A DNA stretch of 7,816 nt from DATAEK01 sp036258055 (GCA_036258055.1 DATAEK010000269.1:1-7816); one strand, 5' to 3'; positions 1 through 6,985 are shown, numbered from the stretch's first letter. The notes: a model not told the origin generated them from the letters alone. Made by a program: numbers and translations.

Positions 1-968
1 CAGCGGCCGGCATGGGCGCTCAGATGACGGAGCGTTCGCGGCTTACGGTGAACGGTTCATTCGTGTACGCGCCCGAGTATCGTCTTGGCCTCTTCGTGAG
101 CCCGATCGCTCTCGGCATCGTCGACACTCCACTCGACAATCCGTTTGATACAGTCGGCGCCGACTACGATCTGTACCGGTTGAAGTCCTACCGGAGTACC
201 CTCTCGGTTGCCTACAGTCAATCGATCGGACGTCGCTCTACGCTGTCAGCGGCATACTCAGCCGGGCTCGCGGACTATGTCGCCAGTGACCTCGACTATT
301 TTAGTCAAGGCGGCGGCGTCGGTTTCGACCATCCGCTGACCCGCAACATGTCCGCGCATCTCGGCTACTTCTACAGTACTGCGAACTATACAGACCGATC
401 GGACGTTCGGCCGCAGGCCATCCACCACATAGACGCCGGCATCAATTACGGCCGGGCACTGTCGATCTCCCGGCGCACGCATCTGAGCTTTTCGACAGGA
501 ACGGCCTTGGTGACAACCGACTCGACGCCGCTCGATTCGGCGGGCCGTGACACCAACTTCCGCGTCATCGGCAACGCGGCGCTCAATCATGAGATCGGCC
601 GCAGCTGGACCGCCGCAGTCGCCTACGTGCGGAGCGTGGATTACCACGAGGGCTTCGTGGATCCGTTCCTCTCAGACGCAGTCAGCGCCAGCATCACGGG
701 CTTGCTATCGCGATCGCTGAGGTTCGACGGAGTCACGAACTACTCGTTCGGCATCGTCGGCTTCAACTCGGACAACGGGTACTACTCGGTGTCCACCAGC
801 GCAGGGCTAGAGTACGGGTTGACGCACAGGTTGGCCCTCTACGCCCGCTATTTCTACTACCAGTACAAGTTTGATCAGCCGGCGGCGCTGGATCCTCGGC
901 TCGCGCGGGCGCTCAACCGTCAGGGAGCGCGTGTGGGTTTGAGTGCATCGTTTCCGCTCGTTCGATAG
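1..968 (+). CDS. Outer-membrane beta-barrel protein of the EPS locus, 5' end cut by window
   Basis: The frame is open to the left edge (first full codon at 3), and the first ATG at 12 lies within what already reads as barrel sequence. No signal peptide is visible, so the true start is probably upstream and the visible ~321 residues are the C-terminal part. The sequence is a series of short amphipathic segments with alternating polar and hydrophobic/aromatic residues, separated by turns rich in D, N, G and S. Examples are LTVNGSFVYAPEYRLGLF near the start, LRFDGVTNYSFGIVGFN, and LALYARYFYYQYKF near the end. That is the texture of an outer-membrane beta-barrel. Its place directly before the chain-length gene fits the exosortase-associated barrel family TIGR03016. 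Inferred role: outer-membrane partner for EPS export. The last residues (SASFPLVR) lack the usual terminal aromatic, with the nearest Phe four residues from the end. The barrel call is firm, the exact family less so. Confidence 0.72.
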   Translation, partial: AAGMGAQMTERSRLTVNGSFVYAPEYRLGLFVSPIALGIVDTPLDNPFDTVGADYDLYRLKSYRSTLSVAYSQSIGRRSTLSAAYSAGLADYVASDLDYFSQGGGVGFDHPLTRNMSAHLGYFYSTANYTDRSDVRPQAIHHIDAGINYGRALSISRRTHLSFSTGTALVTTDSTPLDSAGRDTNFRVIGNAALNHEIGRSWTAAVAYVRSVDYHEGFVDPFLSDAVSASITGLLSRSLRFDGVTNYSFGIVGFNSDNGYYSVSTSAGLEYGLTHRLALYARYFYYQYKFDQPAALDPRLARALNRQGARVGLSASFPLVR

Positions 969-973
969 GAGAG
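966..973 (+). promoter_or_regulatory. Ribosome binding site for the chain-length gene
   Basis: AGGAGAG at 967-973 overlaps the stop codon of the upstream barrel gene (TAG, 966-968) and sits 7 bases before GTG at 981. It supports the GTG start and suggests the two genes are translated from the same message. Confidence 0.6.
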
Positions 974-980
974 CCCAACA

Positions 981-2573
981 GTGATACCCGGAAAGCACTA
1001 CAAGCCTGAAGACTTCGTCGAGATCGCGTGGCGCCGTCGTTGGTTCGTCCTGGTGCCCTTCGTTCTCATCATGGCCGGCACCCTGATCGTGACGCAGTTG
1101 CAGCCGGATCTCTACCGGTCGTCGGCGCTCCTGCTCATCGTGCCGCAGCGGATTCCGGAAAACCTCGTGCGGTCGACGGTCACGACGAGGCTCGACGAGC
1201 GGCTGTCGGCGATCAGCCAGGAGATTCTGAGCCGCACGCGCCTCGAGAACATCGTCCAGGAGTTCGACCTGTACCCGAACGAGCGGCGCCGGATGATCAT
1301 GGAGGACGTGATCGAGAACATGCGGTCGAAGGACATCATCTTCTCGCCTCCGCGCTCACGCGGCGGTGACGCGGGCTCCTTTACGATCAGCTTCGAGTAC
1401 ACGAATCCGCGGACGGCGATGCTCGTGACCGAGCGGCTCGCCTCGCTCTTCATTCGCGAGAACATCGAGAATCGCGCGGTGCTCGCCGATCAGACGGACC
1501 AGTTCCTCCAGAGCCAGCTGCAGGAGGCCGAGCGGCAACTCAAGGATCGCGAGAAGAAACTCGAGGCGTTCCGCCGGACGAACCCCGGCCTGATGCCGCA
1601 GCAGATGGAGGCGAACCAGCAGGCTCTCCAGAACACCCAGCTGCAGCTGCAGGCGCTGCAGGAGTCGATGAATCACGACCGCGACCGGCAAATCTGGGTC
1701 CAGCGCCAGCTCGCGGACCTCGCGATGGCTGCGGCTACTGTTCCGGCAGCGGTCGAGACGGGGTCCCCGACGCCCACGCCGATGACGGCGACCCGGCAGC
1801 TCGAAATCGCGAACGCGAATCTGAAGGCGATGCGGCTTCGCTACAAACCTGACCATCCCGACATCAAGCAGGCGGAGCGCACGATCGCAGAGCTCGAACG
1901 CAAGGCCGCGGCGGAAGCGCTCGAGCAGCCGGTCTCGCCGGTGAGCTCGGGAGTCTCCGGCGCCGATCAGGCCCGGGTGTCGCGGTTGTCGGATCTTCAG
2001 GGCGAAGAACAGATGCTTCAGCGCCGAATCGTGGAAAGGCAGGAGGACGAGCGGAAGCTGCTCGCACAGATGACGGTCTATCGGCAACGACTCGAGGCTG
2101 CGCCGGGCGTCGAGTCCGAGCTCACCCAGCTGATGCGGGACTACACGACACTCCAGAACTCGTACCAGTCACTGCTCGGCAAGAGCCAGGACGCCAAGGT
2201 TTCGGCCAACCTCGAGCGGCGGCAGATCGGCGAGCAGTTCAAGATTATCGACAGCCCGCGCATGCCGCTGCGTCCGACCAGTCCGAACCGCCTCAAGTAC
2301 AACCTACTTGGCGCGTTCGGCGCGCTGGCCGTGGGCCTCGGCCTTGCCGCCTTGCTCGAGTATCGCGACAGCAGCCTCCGTACTGAGGACGACATCGTGA
2401 CGGCGCTTTCGCTGCCGGTCTTGGCGATGGTACCGACCATGACGACGAAGGTGGAACGTCTCAGGCGGCGGCGGCAGCGGCTTCTGCTGGCTTCGTCGGG
2501 GGCCGTGGCTCTGCTCCTGTGCATTGGCGCGCTCGCGTGGAAGCTCCCGTTCCTCAAGCAGTGGATGTGGTGA
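981..2573 (+). CDS. Wzz-type polysaccharide chain-length determinant (XrtA/PEP-CTERM locus type)
   Basis: Predicted inner-membrane polysaccharide co-polymerase that sets EPS chain length and couples polymerisation to export. The 530 residues start at GTG. A first membrane segment (about 21-40) follows the basic WRRRW. A long periplasmic region has heptad-like coiled coils at about 171-250, 273-312 and 333-405, broken by a Pro/Thr-rich linker (about 250-272) and a Ser-rich one (about 314-331). The RYKPDHPDI motif (287-295) is common in Wzz/GumC-like proteins. A proline motif, PRMPLRPTSPNR (426-437), leads into the second membrane segment (about 441-459), as in Wzz proteins. A cytoplasmic stretch with LPVLAMVP (478-485) resembles the link between Wzz and kinase domains in fused tyrosine autokinases. 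An arginine-rich patch then precedes a third membrane segment (about 501-520), so the C-terminus should be periplasmic. Length and layout fit TIGR03007. The kinase is a separate gene here. The stop overlaps the ATPase start as TGATG. Confidence 0.93.
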   Translation: MIPGKHYKPEDFVEIAWRRRWFVLVPFVLIMAGTLIVTQLQPDLYRSSALLLIVPQRIPENLVRSTVTTRLDERLSAISQEILSRTRLENIVQEFDLYPNERRRMIMEDVIENMRSKDIIFSPPRSRGGDAGSFTISFEYTNPRTAMLVTERLASLFIRENIENRAVLADQTDQFLQSQLQEAERQLKDREKKLEAFRRTNPGLMPQQMEANQQALQNTQLQLQALQESMNHDRDRQIWVQRQLADLAMAAATVPAAVETGSPTPTPMTATRQLEIANANLKAMRLRYKPDHPDIKQAERTIAELERKAAAEALEQPVSPVSSGVSGADQARVSRLSDLQGEEQMLQRRIVERQEDERKLLAQMTVYRQRLEAAPGVESELTQLMRDYTTLQNSYQSLLGKSQDAKVSANLERRQIGEQFKIIDSPRMPLRPTSPNRLKYNLLGAFGALAVGLGLAALLEYRDSSLRTEDDIVTALSLPVLAMVPTMTTKVERLRRRRQRLLLASSGAVALLLCIGALAWKLPFLKQWMW

Positions 2574-3589
2574 TGTACGAAGCGTTTTATGGATTTCGCG
2601 AGCGGCCGTTCGATCTGACGCCCAATCCGCGATTCCTGCTGCTGACGGGCAAACACCGCGAGGCGCTGAGCAACCTGCAATACGGGTTGACCAGCCGCCG
2701 CGGCTTGACATTGCTCGTCGGCGAAGCCGGAACCGGGAAGACGACGCTCATCCGGGCCGTGATCCAGGACTACGAGAAGCAGGGCGCCCTCTTCGCGTAC
2801 TTGAACAACCCTACGCTCTCGCGGTCCGAATTCTACGAGTTCCTCACCGGCGCGTTCGGCTTCGCCGCGCCGGCTGCGACGTCCAAGACTGTGCTGCTCG
2901 CAGAGCTGGGCAGGGTGCTCGAGCGCCGGCGTAGCTCCGACCTCATGACCGGTCTGGTCATCGACGAAGCGCAGGCGTTGCCGGACGAACTGCTCGAAGA
3001 AGTGCGGCTGCTGGCAAATATCGAAACGGCCACTGACAAACTGCTGCCGATCGTTCTGGCTGGGCAGCCCGAGCTCGCGGACCGGCTGAATAAGGTGTCG
3101 CTGCGACAGCTGAAACAGCGCGTGGCGCTCCGCTGCGAATTGTCTGCACTCGACGCGAAAGAAACCGCCGAATACATCGCCGGGCGCATTCGCGTCGCCG
3201 GCGGCAACAGTGTCATGGTGTTCACGCGGCAGGCCGTCGAGTCGATTTTCGAGCGATCGGGCGGGATCCCACGTCTCATAAGCGTCATCTGCGACAACGC
3301 GCTGATCTCGGGCTTTGCAGCCGACCGCCGTCCCGTCGGCCGTGACATCGTCGAAGATGTATGTCGCGACTTCGATCTTCTGACGGGAGCACAGCCGGTG
3401 GCCCCGGCGAGTGTGTCGGTTGTGGAACCTCAGCGTGCGCCGACGTCGGCCGGCCACCCGACGGTCGCGCCATCCGCCGCCGGCACTTCGCAGGCAGCGA
3501 CGCCCGAGGAGCCCCCGGAGAAGGGAAAAAAGCGTGAGCGTAGCCTGTTCGAGCATTTCAGCATCCGCCGTCGGTTTTCCCTGTTCTGA
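2573..3589 (+). CDS. ExeA-like AAA ATPase of the EPS/exosortase locus (TIGR03015 type) with C-terminal extension
   Basis: Cytoplasmic P-loop ATPase of 338 residues. The start chosen is ATG at 2573, overlapping the previous stop (TGATG), because MYEAFYGFRERPFDLTPNPRF is the conserved N-terminus of the ExeA/TIGR03015 family; the frame is open further upstream (to 2519) but that part only re-reads the chain-length gene. Visible motifs are Walker A GEAGTGKTT (50-58), Walker B LVIDEAQ (128-134, D131 and E132), a sensor-1-like LAGQPEL (162-168) and a sensor-2-like GGIPRLI (230-236). The AAA core ends near residue 272. It is followed by a Pro/Ala/Ser-rich linker (about 273-311) and a basic, aromatic tail (about 312-338) ending RRRFSLF. 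No peptidoglycan-binding domain, as found in ExeA itself, is present. The precise job of this family in EPS export is not established. Its place between the chain-length gene and the kinase suggests it energises or organises the same inner-membrane complex (inference). Confidence 0.92.
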   Translation: MYEAFYGFRERPFDLTPNPRFLLLTGKHREALSNLQYGLTSRRGLTLLVGEAGTGKTTLIRAVIQDYEKQGALFAYLNNPTLSRSEFYEFLTGAFGFAAPAATSKTVLLAELGRVLERRRSSDLMTGLVIDEAQALPDELLEEVRLLANIETATDKLLPIVLAGQPELADRLNKVSLRQLKQRVALRCELSALDAKETAEYIAGRIRVAGGNSVMVFTRQAVESIFERSGGIPRLISVICDNALISGFAADRRPVGRDIVEDVCRDFDLLTGAQPVAPASVSVVEPQRAPTSAGHPTVAPSAAGTSQAATPEEPPEKGKKRERSLFEHFSIRRRFSLF

Positions 3590-3594
3590 GGAGT

Positions 3595-3600
3595 TGAGGA
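3595..3600 (+). promoter_or_regulatory. Ribosome binding site for the tyrosine kinase gene
   Basis: TGAGGA lies 9 bases before ATG at 3610, in the short 20-base gap after the ATPase stop. It supports that start; no hairpin or promoter-like sequence is seen in the gap. Confidence 0.5.
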
Positions 3601-3609
3601 CCACACGCA

Positions 3610-4560
3610 ATGTCCAGAGTCGATGAAGCGTTGGCACGGTCACGGAACCTGAAACCTGAAGATCTGGTCCTGGCGCCTGGTGTGGCCTCTGAGGGCGACG
3701 CGAGCTTTGCGCAAGAGCCGATCGGGTCGGTCGACAGCCCCGTCGCCGAATCGGAGCTGACGTCTGTGATGGAGACGCCTCCGTCCTCGACGGATGATGC
3801 GCGCATCACCGACGACCGGCGGGATTTGTCACCCCTGACGATCGACGGAGACGGCGACCGGCCGCTCCCCAACGCCGAAAAACTGGCTGTGAGCGCGGCG
3901 GATCCGACGTCCACAGAGCAATACCGCCGCCTCGCTGGGCGCCTCTACCTCGCGCAAGCCGAGCGCGGAACACGCCTTGTGATGATCACGAGCGCGATGC
4001 CGGGTGAGGGCAAGACGCTGACAGCAACGAACCTTGCCCTGACGCTCTCGGAGTCGTACAAGCGGCAGGTGCTGCTCATCGACGCGGATCTCCGGCGTCC
4101 GTGGATCCACGAGATGTTGCAGATCCCGAACGTCAGTGGCTTGAATGACGGCTTGCGAAGCGTGGAGGAACGCAGGGTCCCATTGCTCAAGGTGACGGAC
4201 CACTTGTCGGTGGTGACGGCCGGGCGTCCTGATCGCGATCCGATGGGCGTACTCTCGTCGGAGCGCATGCAGCGCGTGCTGCAGGAAGCGAGCGCGCGCT
4301 TCGACTGGGTCATCATCGATACGCCGCCAGTAGCGCTGTTGACCGACGCGCACCTGCTGGCCTCGCTCGTTGACGTCGTGCTCCTCGTGGTCCAAGCCGG
4401 CCGGACGCCGATCGCCGCGATAAATACAGCGATCCAGGCGGTCGGTCGCGAGCGCATTCTGGGCATTGTGCTCAACCGCGCGGATGACGCGCTCATCTAC
4501 AACGCCTATCACTACTACGGCTCGTATGGCCACGCGTCGGTCGGCAAGGTGGGCGATTGA
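3610..4560 (+). CDS. Cytoplasmic BY-type tyrosine kinase, CpsD/CapB/Wzc-kinase family (TIGR03018 type)
   Basis: Protein-tyrosine autokinase of 316 residues that regulates EPS assembly together with the chain-length protein. It begins MSRVDEALARS, followed by a roughly 85-residue acidic, low-complexity stretch with no membrane segment. The kinase domain starts near residue 100 (STEQYRRLAGRL). It shows Walker A SAMPGEGKT (128-136, K135), Walker A' LLIDADLRRP (155-164, D158 and D160) and Walker B VIIDTPP (234-240, D237), the signature of bacterial tyrosine kinases. The tail carries five tyrosines (297, 300, 302, 303, 306) in YNAYHYYGSY, the expected autophosphorylation cluster. Because it has no membrane segment, it must rely on a separate transmembrane activator; the chain-length protein two genes upstream is the natural one (split arrangement as in CapA/CapB, inferred). 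Walker A is followed by Leu, where many relatives have Thr or Ser. The stop codon overlaps an ATG (TGATG) opening a doubtful small ORF. Confidence 0.94.
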   Translation: MSRVDEALARSRNLKPEDLVLAPGVASEGDASFAQEPIGSVDSPVAESELTSVMETPPSSTDDARITDDRRDLSPLTIDGDGDRPLPNAEKLAVSAADPTSTEQYRRLAGRLYLAQAERGTRLVMITSAMPGEGKTLTATNLALTLSESYKRQVLLIDADLRRPWIHEMLQIPNVSGLNDGLRSVEERRVPLLKVTDHLSVVTAGRPDRDPMGVLSSERMQRVLQEASARFDWVIIDTPPVALLTDAHLLASLVDVVLLVVQAGRTPIAAINTAIQAVGRERILGIVLNRADDALIYNAYHYYGSYGHASVGKVGD

Positions 4561-4685
4561 TGGCTATTCTCGGCTGGTTGGGTACGAGCGAGCTTGCGGC
4601 ATGGAGTAACAACGTTCCTGGATCCCACACGCCTCGGCGATCACTGAGCGCGTGTCCGGCTATCCTCGACGGGACAGTTCGCTAG
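4560..4685 (+). CDS. Doubtful 41-codon ORF bridging kinase and sugar transferase
   Basis: An ATG at 4560 overlaps the kinase stop as TGATG, has AAGGTGG (4546-4552) seven bases upstream, and opens a frame of 41 codons ending TAG at 4683-4685. That stop is three bases before the ATG of the sugar transferase. The peptide starts MAILGWLGTSELAAW and shows no motif, signal peptide or membrane segment that I recognise. For: a Shine-Dalgarno-like site, and a fit that fills the gap almost exactly, so ribosomes could pass from kinase to transferase. Against: about 61% GC at third positions (25 of 41 by my count) versus about 83% in the first 41 codons of the next gene, and a 41-codon open stretch is not rare by chance. 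It may be a translation-coupling leader, a gene remnant or nothing. Confidence 0.25.
   Translation: MAILGWLGTSELAAWSNNVPGSHTPRRSLSACPAILDGTVR
4627..4655 (+). other. Possible RNA hairpin in the kinase-transferase gap
   Basis: ACACGC (4627-4632) pairs with GCGTGT (4650-4655), and CTC (4633-4635) with GAG (4646-4648). This makes a nine-pair stem with one bulged C (4649) and a ten-base loop. No T-run follows, so it is not a standard intrinsic terminator. It could affect translation or transcript stability just before the sugar transferase. A stem of this size can arise by chance in GC-rich DNA. Apart from it and the small ORF, I see nothing in 4561-4688. Confidence 0.3.
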
Positions 4686-4688
4686 GCC

Positions 4689-6077
4689 ATGAGGGCAATC
4701 GTGCTGCGCGGGGTCACATGGCGTGCCATGGGCCTGATCGTCTGCGAGACCGTGGTCATCGTCGGCGCTGTGGGTCTCGCTGCGTACATCCGGCTCGGAC
4801 GGCTGGAGTTGTCCTGGGCGGGCGACCTGCTGCCCAAGGCGGTCCTCATCGCGTTCGTGGCGCAGTTGTGTCTCTATTTCGCCGACCTGTACGACTTCCG
4901 CGTCATCACGGATCTACGGGAGCTGTTCATTCGCGCCGTGCAGGCTCTCGGCGCGACGTCGCTGATCCTCGCCGGCACCTATTTCTGGCTGCCCGACTTG
5001 ATTGTCGGCCGCGGCGTCTTCATGCTGGCGGCGGTCTTCGTGATCGTGCTGGTGTTCGGGTGGCGGATCGCGTTCGAGTGGGGGACGCACCGGATAGGCC
5101 CGCGCGAGCGGCTGCTGCTCGTCGGCACGAGCGACGCCGCGGTGCGGCTGGCGAAGGAACTCTACGATCGGCGTGATCTCGGCGTCGAGATCGTCGGCTT
5201 CATCGATCCCGATCCCGCCCGCGTCGGGGAGCCGCTCATCAACCCCGGCATCATCGGCACGGTCGAGGACATTCCCGCGATCGTGCGGGCGCGTTCCGTC
5301 GACCAGGTCGTGGTCAGCCTGTCTGACGCACGGGGCAAGTTGCCGATGGACAAGCTGCTCGAAATGAAGCTGGACGGCGTCAGCTTCGAGCACCTGGCCT
5401 CGGTCTACGAGAAGTACACGGGCAAGATTGCCGTCGAAAACCTGCGTCCGAGCTGGCTGATCTTCTCGCCCGGCTTCAAGAAGAGCCGGTTCCAGCAGTT
5501 CGCGAAACGGGCGCTCGATGTGTTCATGTCGCTCGTCGGATTGATCGTGGCCGCCCCGATCATGCTGGCCGTCGCGGCCGCGGTCAGGCTGACGTCGCGC
5601 GGCCCCGTGGTGTATTCGCAGCAGCGGGTCGGGCAGCACGGCCGCGTGTTCACGGTGCACAAGTTCCGTTCGATGCAGGACGACGCGGAGAAGGAGACCG
5701 GTGCGGTCTGGGCACGGGTTAACGACGACCGTATCACGCCGCTCGGCCACTTCCTCCGCCGCACCCGCCTCGACGAGCTGCCGCAGCTCTGGAACGTCCT
5801 CTCTGGCCACATGAGCTTCGTGGGCCCGAGGCCGGAGCGGCCCGAGTTCGTCTCGTCGCTCACGCACCAGATTCCGTTTTACGGTCAGCGCCACACGGTG
5901 CGCCCGGGGCTGACCGGCTGGGCGCAGGTACGTTACACCTACGGCGCCAGCGTCGAAGACGCGATGCAGAAGCTGCAGTTCGATCTTTTCTACATCAAGA
6001 ACATGTCGATCGCGCTCGACCTGTTCATCATCGCAAAGACCGTCAAGACGGTGCTGATGCAACGGGGAGCCCAGTGA
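4689..6077 (+). CDS. Polyprenyl-phosphate sugar-1-phosphate transferase initiating EPS repeat-unit synthesis (TIGR03013/EpsB type)
   Basis: Inner-membrane enzyme expected to move a sugar phosphate from a nucleotide sugar to undecaprenyl phosphate, the first step of repeat-unit assembly. The 462 residues have the full-length WbaP/TIGR03025 layout. Four N-terminal membrane segments (about 14-34, 48-66, 83-101, 109-125) are followed by a Rossmann-like soluble domain beginning RLLLVGTSDAA (140-150). A fifth hydrophobic segment (about 275-298) opens the bacterial sugar transferase domain. Catalytic-domain motifs are KFRSM (325-329), RLDELPQLWN with the likely catalytic D362-E363 pair, SFVGPRPERPEF (376-387) and RPGLTGWAQV (405-414). 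The sugar cannot be read from sequence. The ATG at 4689 has no convincing ribosome binding site; GTG at 4701 or ATG at 4728 are alternatives, the last lying at the edge of the first membrane segment. The stop overlaps the next gene's GTG (GTGA, 6074-6077). Confidence 0.94.
   Translation: MRAIVLRGVTWRAMGLIVCETVVIVGAVGLAAYIRLGRLELSWAGDLLPKAVLIAFVAQLCLYFADLYDFRVITDLRELFIRAVQALGATSLILAGTYFWLPDLIVGRGVFMLAAVFVIVLVFGWRIAFEWGTHRIGPRERLLLVGTSDAAVRLAKELYDRRDLGVEIVGFIDPDPARVGEPLINPGIIGTVEDIPAIVRARSVDQVVVSLSDARGKLPMDKLLEMKLDGVSFEHLASVYEKYTGKIAVENLRPSWLIFSPGFKKSRFQQFAKRALDVFMSLVGLIVAAPIMLAVAAAVRLTSRGPVVYSQQRVGQHGRVFTVHKFRSMQDDAEKETGAVWARVNDDRITPLGHFLRRTRLDELPQLWNVLSGHMSFVGPRPERPEFVSSLTHQIPFYGQRHTVRPGLTGWAQVRYTYGASVEDAMQKLQFDLFYIKNMSIALDLFIIAKTVKTVLMQRGAQ
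6064..6069 (+). promoter_or_regulatory. Ribosome binding site for the deacetylase gene
   Basis: GGGGAG inside the last codons of the sugar transferase lies four bases before GTG at 6074. The spacing is short but the site supports the GTG start over the in-frame ATG at 6116, and points to coupled translation. Confidence 0.45.
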
Positions 6078-6985
6078 CGGATTCGACGCAGCCTGGCTCG
6101 CCGGTCGTAAACGCGATGACCGTGGACGTGGAGGACTACTTCCACGTCAGCGCGTTCGACGGCATCCTGCCACGCTCCCGCTGGGACGACATGGAGAGCC
6201 GCGTCGTCCCCAACACCGAGCGGCTGCTGGCGCTTTTTGACGAGGCTGGCGTTCGGGCGACCTTCTTCGTGCTCGGCTGGGTGGCCGAGCGCGCCCCCGG
6301 GCTGGTGCGCACCATCGCGGCGCGTGGACACGAGATTGCGTCGCATGGCTATGCACACCGGCTCGTCTACGACCTGACGCCGACGATGTTCCGCGAAGAC
6401 ATCCGGCGATCCAAGGATCTCCTCCAGTCCGCCTGCGGCATGCCAGTGGAGGGATATCGCGCACCCAGCTACTCGATCACGCCCAGGTCGCTTTGGGCGC
6501 TCGACGCGCTCATCGAGGAAGGCTTCCGGTACGACGCGAGCATCTTTCCGATTCACCACGATCGTTACGGGATTCCGCTCTCGCCCCGACACGCCTACCG
6601 GCTTCAGCGGCAGACCGGCGCGATCGTCGAAGCGCCCGCGTCGACGGCGCAGTGGGGGCCGCTCAATTTTCCAGTCGCCGGCGGTGGCTATTTCCGGATC
6701 CTGCCGTACGCATGGACGCGGTGGGGCATCGATCGCATAAACCGCCGCGAGCAGCGGCCGGCGATTTTCTACATCCACCCATGGGAGATCGATCCGGAGC
6801 AGCCCCGGCTCTCAGGAAGTCTGTTGAGCCGCTTCCGGCACTATCGCAACCTCGATCAAACCGAGAGCCGGCTTCGGCGGCTGCTGTCCGACTTCAAGTT
6901 CGGAACTATGCGCGGCCTCCTCGGACAGGTCGGAGGAATAGCGGCACCGGTGGCGACTAACGAGCCGCTGCCGTACCTCTGGTAG
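6074..6985 (+). CDS. Polysaccharide deacetylase of the EPS/exosortase locus (TIGR03006 type, with DUF3473-like C-terminus)
   Basis: NodB-fold carbohydrate esterase, 303 residues from a GTG start, expected to remove N- or O-acetyl groups from the polysaccharide or its precursor. Motif 1 is TVDVEDYFHV (16-25; D18 and D21 are candidate catalytic/metal residues, in place of the usual TFDDG). Motif 2, HEIASHGYAH (86-95), gives metal-binding H91 and H95. Motif 3 is YRAPSYS (128-134, R129). The late histidine motif is YIHPWEID, with H235. The C-terminal part (about 240-280, with HYRNLDQTESRLRRLL) matches what is expected of DUF3473 in this subfamily. No signal peptide or membrane segment is visible, so it looks cytoplasmic, unlike secreted peptidoglycan or chitin deacetylases. 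Its substrate may therefore be a cytoplasmic-face lipid-linked sugar (inference). It overlaps the sugar transferase by four bases. All catalytic motifs are intact. Confidence 0.93.
   Translation: MTDSTQPGSPVVNAMTVDVEDYFHVSAFDGILPRSRWDDMESRVVPNTERLLALFDEAGVRATFFVLGWVAERAPGLVRTIAARGHEIASHGYAHRLVYDLTPTMFREDIRRSKDLLQSACGMPVEGYRAPSYSITPRSLWALDALIEEGFRYDASIFPIHHDRYGIPLSPRHAYRLQRQTGAIVEAPASTAQWGPLNFPVAGGGYFRILPYAWTRWGIDRINRREQRPAIFYIHPWEIDPEQPRLSGSLLSRFRHYRNLDQTESRLRRLLSDFKFGTMRGLLGQVGGIAAPVATNEPLPYLW

Noticed and set aside
2519..2572. Upstream start for the AAA ATPase at 2519
   Set aside because: The extra residues only re-read the last codons of the chain-length gene, and the family N-terminus begins exactly at the ATG at 2573.
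2141..3643. A 500-codon open frame on the - strand across the chain-length and ATPase genes
   Set aside because: It lies opposite strongly supported coding sequence and its translation is Arg/His/Leu-rich with no motif; long antisense frames are usual in high-GC genes.
4561..4688. A sigma70 or sigma54 promoter in the gap before the sugar transferase
   Set aside because: TTGGGT (4578) and TTGCGG (4594) have no -10-like partner at 16-18 bases, and no GG-N10-GC sigma54 pattern fits around TTGC at 4594.
4652..5176. A 174-codon + strand frame overlapping the sugar transferase start
   Set aside because: Its product is arginine- and alanine-rich without motifs, while the other frame encodes clear membrane segments and a Rossmann-like domain.
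4914..6062. A 382-codon open frame on the - strand across the sugar transferase
   Set aside because: The translation is low-complexity, rich in R, H, D and E, with no domain; it mirrors the codon bias of the real gene.
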